A stretch of DNA of 64,000 nucleotides from Pedobacter ginsengisoli (GTDB lineage Bacteria > Bacteroidota > Bacteroidia > Sphingobacteriales > Sphingobacteriaceae). The DNA lies in assembly GCF_030244015.1 (NCBI RefSeq), contig NZ_JASSYX010000003.1, positions 806,001 to 870,000 on the forward strand, written 5' to 3'. The translations under genes were made by a program, and so were the position numbers. A model generated the notes under the pieces. The model was not told the DNA's origin. It saw only the letters and a list, made by a program, of their open reading frames with translations, and ran no database searches. Below, in pieces: positions 61,912 to 64,000 of the stretch (positions within the stretch are counted from its first letter, which is position 1; each line of letters begins with the position of its first letter).

Positions 61912-62887
61912 TCTGCTCCTTAACTACCTTACATTGTAAAGATGCAGAAATTACTTCAAGAACGCTGTCTAAAGTTTGATAATGTAGTTTCGCAGTTAAT
62001 TTTCTGGACTTAAGGTCATCTCCCTTAATGATCAGCGGTACTTTATACACTTTTTTTAACTGGGCAGCGACCTGTTCAAAAGGCATCGCCCGGAATGTAA
62101 ATTTCTTATCTGCCCAGGCTTTATAATTAGGATCGGTATTGTTCATCCTGCTCAGTTGCTCAGTCTCCGAATTATAAACGCCAAGCATACCCGGGCTCAG
62201 CAATACCTGCTCAGCGGCAGTGCTGAGCTTCATAGCCACCTTTCCTTCTTCGACGATTACCGAAGACTGAGTTTCGTTTTTGATCACATTGAAACTGGTA
62301 CCGATATCCCTGGCCTCAACATCTCCAAGATCTATCCAAAACTGGCTGCCGCTGTGCCTGGTCACCCTGATGAAAACCTCACCCTGCTCCAGTACCAGTT
62401 TGCGGTCAGTGTTAAAATTCTCTTTATCGTATTTTATGATGGTTCCCGCATTCAGGCTCAGTTCAGTTCCATCGGGCAGTATCACCCGGGAAACCACATC
62501 GCTTTGTGTGGTGCTTACTACTACATATTTACTGCCGGACATAAAATAATAACCTATTGAAATGATCACCAGCACCGCAGCAGCTACCCTATACCATAAA
62601 CCTGTACTGCCCTTATGTTTTGGTTCCTTCAGCACTTCCGTATCTGCCTGTGACTCCAGTTTATTGTTCAGTGTATTCCAGGAAAGCTGCGGATCGAATC
62701 CATTTTTATGGTACAGCTTCTCGATGTTCAGTTGTACCTCAGCAAAATCCTGATAAAGTTTTTCATTGTTTTCTGTCGCTTTTCTCCATTCCTCCAATAA
62801 CTGTTTATCAGTGTCAGAAATGGTTTGTTCCAGATCATCTATGATCAGGGAATAAATCAATTCTTCGTTTGTTCCGGATTTTTCCAT
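61886..62887 (-). CDS. FecR-family anti-sigma/sigma-regulator protein
   Basis: A 333-residue protein. The N-terminal 90 residues are cytoplasmic (MEKSGTNEELIYSLIIDDLE), a single membrane helix lies at about 94-115, and the periplasmic FecR domain (about 125-230) contains RVILPDGTELSLNAGTIIKYD and GEVFIRVTRHSGSQFWIDLGD. A DUF4974-type C-terminal domain (about 255-333) follows, which contacts the receptor STN domain. It holds back or activates the neighbouring sigma factor. It starts 11 bases after the sigma gene and overlaps the receptor gene. Confidence 0.94.
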   Translation of the reverse strand: MEKSGTNEELIYSLIIDDLEQTISDTDKQLLEEWRKATENNEKLYQDFAEVQLNIEKLYHKNGFDPQLSWNTLNNKLESQADTEVLKEPKHKGSTGLWYRVAAAVLVIISIGYYFMSGSKYVVVSTTQSDVVSRVILPDGTELSLNAGTIIKYDKENFNTDRKLVLEQGEVFIRVTRHSGSQFWIDLGDVEARDIGTSFNVIKNETQSSVIVEEGKVAMKLSTAAEQVLLSPGMLGVYNSETEQLSRMNNTDPNYKAWADKKFTFRAMPFEQVAAQLKKVYKVPLIIKGDDLKSRKLTAKLHYQTLDSVLEVISASLQCKVVKEQNVYVLSAN

Positions 62888-62898
62888 AATGGTAATGG

Positions 62899-63522
62899 TT
62901 AGAGGGCGTTAAGGGTGAAAAGGATGAATAACTGTATGATTACTTTTTTGTTGTTCTCTAAATGTTCTCTGAGCTTCTGGAAGCCATATGTTAAATGATT
63001 CTTTACTGTTTTGATCGAAATATTCATCTGCCCGGCTATCTCCTTCTGTTTCAGCTTACCAAACCGGCTAAGGTACATCACCTGCCTGCACCTTTCGGGC
63101 AATAGCGCAAGGGCCTCTTCCAGTCCTTTCAGCATCGCTTCTTCGGCATCCTTACGGACTTCATCGTCATCACCAAGCTCTCCCGGGTGCACAGAAAGGT
63201 ATTTCGCACGCTGCTGCGCATCGATCTTTTCCTTTTTGATGAGGTTTAGCGAGGAGTTCACTACCGATCTGAACAAATAACTTTTCATAGAGTACTGAAT
63301 ATTTAACTGATCTGCCTTATTCCATATGGTGATAAAAACATCATGCACTATTTCTTCTGCAGCCTGGGCCTGTCCGGCATATCTGTAAGCTACGGCAAAC
63401 AGCTGCTTGTAATATTTTTTATAGAACAGTTCAAAAACCTTTTTATCGCGACCTATGATCGCGTGCAAAAGGCCTCTGTCCTCTTCTGTTAACTGTATCT
63501 GCTGCGCTATCGTTTCTTCCAC
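62899..63522 (-). CDS. RNA polymerase sigma-70 factor (Bacteroidota expansion type)
   Basis: A 207-residue ECF sigma factor. Region 2 includes ELFYKKYYKQLFAVAYRYAG (about 32-51) and EEIVHDVFITIWNKADQLN. Region 4 has the helix-turn-helix LKQKEIAGQMNISIKTVKNH (about 157-176). The C-terminus (about 192-207) is hydrophobic. It works with the FecR and receptor genes downstream as a cell-surface-signalling module. One base separates it from the upstream lipoprotein gene, suggesting co-transcription. Confidence 0.94.
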   Translation of the reverse strand: MEETIAQQIQLTEEDRGLLHAIIGRDKKVFELFYKKYYKQLFAVAYRYAGQAQAAEEIVHDVFITIWNKADQLNIQYSMKSYLFRSVVNSSLNLIKKEKIDAQQRAKYLSVHPGELGDDDEVRKDAEEAMLKGLEEALALLPERCRQVMYLSRFGKLKQKEIAGQMNISIKTVKNHLTYGFQKLREHLENNKKVIIQLFILFTLNAL

Positions 63523-63523
63523 A

Positions 63524-64000
63524 CTATTTCTGCTTTAAGATAAGGACTCCCGATATCTCCGGACTCATGCTTATGGTACTTACCGCAACAAACCACTGTC
63601 CTTTCAGGAGATTTCGCTCCTGAAGCGGACTCAATGTCAATGATCCGGCAATCGGCTTATCTAATGCCGGAGACTCTTTTTCCCGGCTGTACAGTTCCTT
63701 TATAAAAGAACCCACCGACCCTTTAGCTCCGCTGCGCAGGGTGATCATCTGAGGGACTATGTTTTTGTATTCCAGAGAATAACTCAACGACTTTGATCCC
63801 TCCATATAATAACCTGTCAAAACTGCTGTACCTTCAGAATTACTGTTTGTCCCCTTTTTATCTATCCTCGCGATCACAATATATTCTCTTACAGGAGGTT
63901 TTATCCGGGCTTCCCCGGCAACTGTGTCCTTTTTACAGGCAAAGCAGCACAAGACAGACAAAACCACAATTTGCAGTGCAAATCCCTTAGCTATACGGTT
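63524..64000 (-). CDS. CHRD-like domain lipoprotein, probably cut by the window edge
   Basis: A start at GTG 63967 would give 147 residues, but the same frame stays open to the window end (64000). The extra residues (NRIAKGFALQIVVLSVLCCFAC) make a complete lipoprotein signal, so the true start is likely outside the window. The mature part looks like a CHRD domain: TGYYMEGSKSLSYSLEYKNI, then LSPLQERNLLKGQWFVAVST and SPEISGVLIL. CHRD domains are often extracellular, of unclear function. It ends one base before the sigma gene. Confidence 0.65.
   Translation of the reverse strand, partial: NRIAKGFALQIVVLSVLCCFACKKDTVAGEARIKPPVREYIVIARIDKKGTNSNSEGTAVLTGYYMEGSKSLSYSLEYKNIVPQMITLRSGAKGSVGSFIKELYSREKESPALDKPIAGSLTLSPLQERNLLKGQWFVAVSTISMSPEISGVLILKQK

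Overview
The window is a chromosomal segment of a Bacteroidota bacterium, most likely a Sphingobacteriaceae member close to Pedobacter (inference from gene content only). Supporting signs are an alternative complex III (ACIII) plus aa3 oxidase cluster, a sigma/FecR/TonB-receptor cassette with an STN domain, Bacteroidota-specific families (DUF4249, DUF4251, DUF4369-TlpA, DUF3341), absence of Shine-Dalgarno sequences before most genes, and several promoters of the TTTG...TAnnTTTG type. No rRNA, tRNA, CRISPR array, complete insertion sequence or phage was found.

Layout. 1-12.1 kb (minus strand): respiratory operon actA-actB-actC-actD-actE-actF-ctaC-ctaD, encoding ACIII and cytochrome c oxidase, then an intrinsic terminator lying just before ctaA (heme A synthase, cut by the window edge). 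Quinol electrons pass through ACIII to the oxidase, and ctaA makes its heme. 12.3-18.3 kb: a deoxyhypusine-synthase-like gene; a D15/Omp85-type outer-membrane barrel gene; a scar holding an Rpn-type nuclease pseudogene, an orphan redoxin fragment and a second copy of the barrel gene's 3' end; and a BlaI/BlaR1-like regulatory pair with a clear BlaI operator. 18.4-38 kb: mostly housekeeping genes (methyltransferase, SirB1-like protein, esterase, prfB with programmed +1 frameshift, pgi, glutaminyl cyclase, yraN, dnaG, SGNH hydrolase, M20 amidohydrolase, SPOR protein, secA, purD) with small secreted proteins between them. 38.2-49.8 kb: a putative secreted glycosidase with a structured leader, a small membrane protein, a TlpA-family thioredoxin, an arginase-fold protein lacking metal ligands, an epimerase, a SerB-SerA(ACT) fusion, tryptophan 2,3-dioxygenase, ilvE and a methyltransferase. 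49.9-54.9 kb: an ECF sigma factor overlapping a membrane-anchored barrel protein, then a dipeptidyl-peptidase IV/GH16 pair. 54.9-64 kb (minus strand): CHRD-like lipoprotein, sigma factor, FecR, TonB receptor, DUF4249 lipoprotein, then two tandem AsmA-like envelope proteins.

Most of the window is ordinary core genome. The best candidates for something unusual are the recombination scar at 14.6-16.0 kb, the structured intergenic RNA candidate at 41.27-41.41 kb, the SerB-SerA fusion, the metal-ligand-deficient arginase homologue, the LptA-like tail on a BlaR1-type protease, and the ECF sigma/membrane-barrel pair. I found no clear new defence or mobile system.
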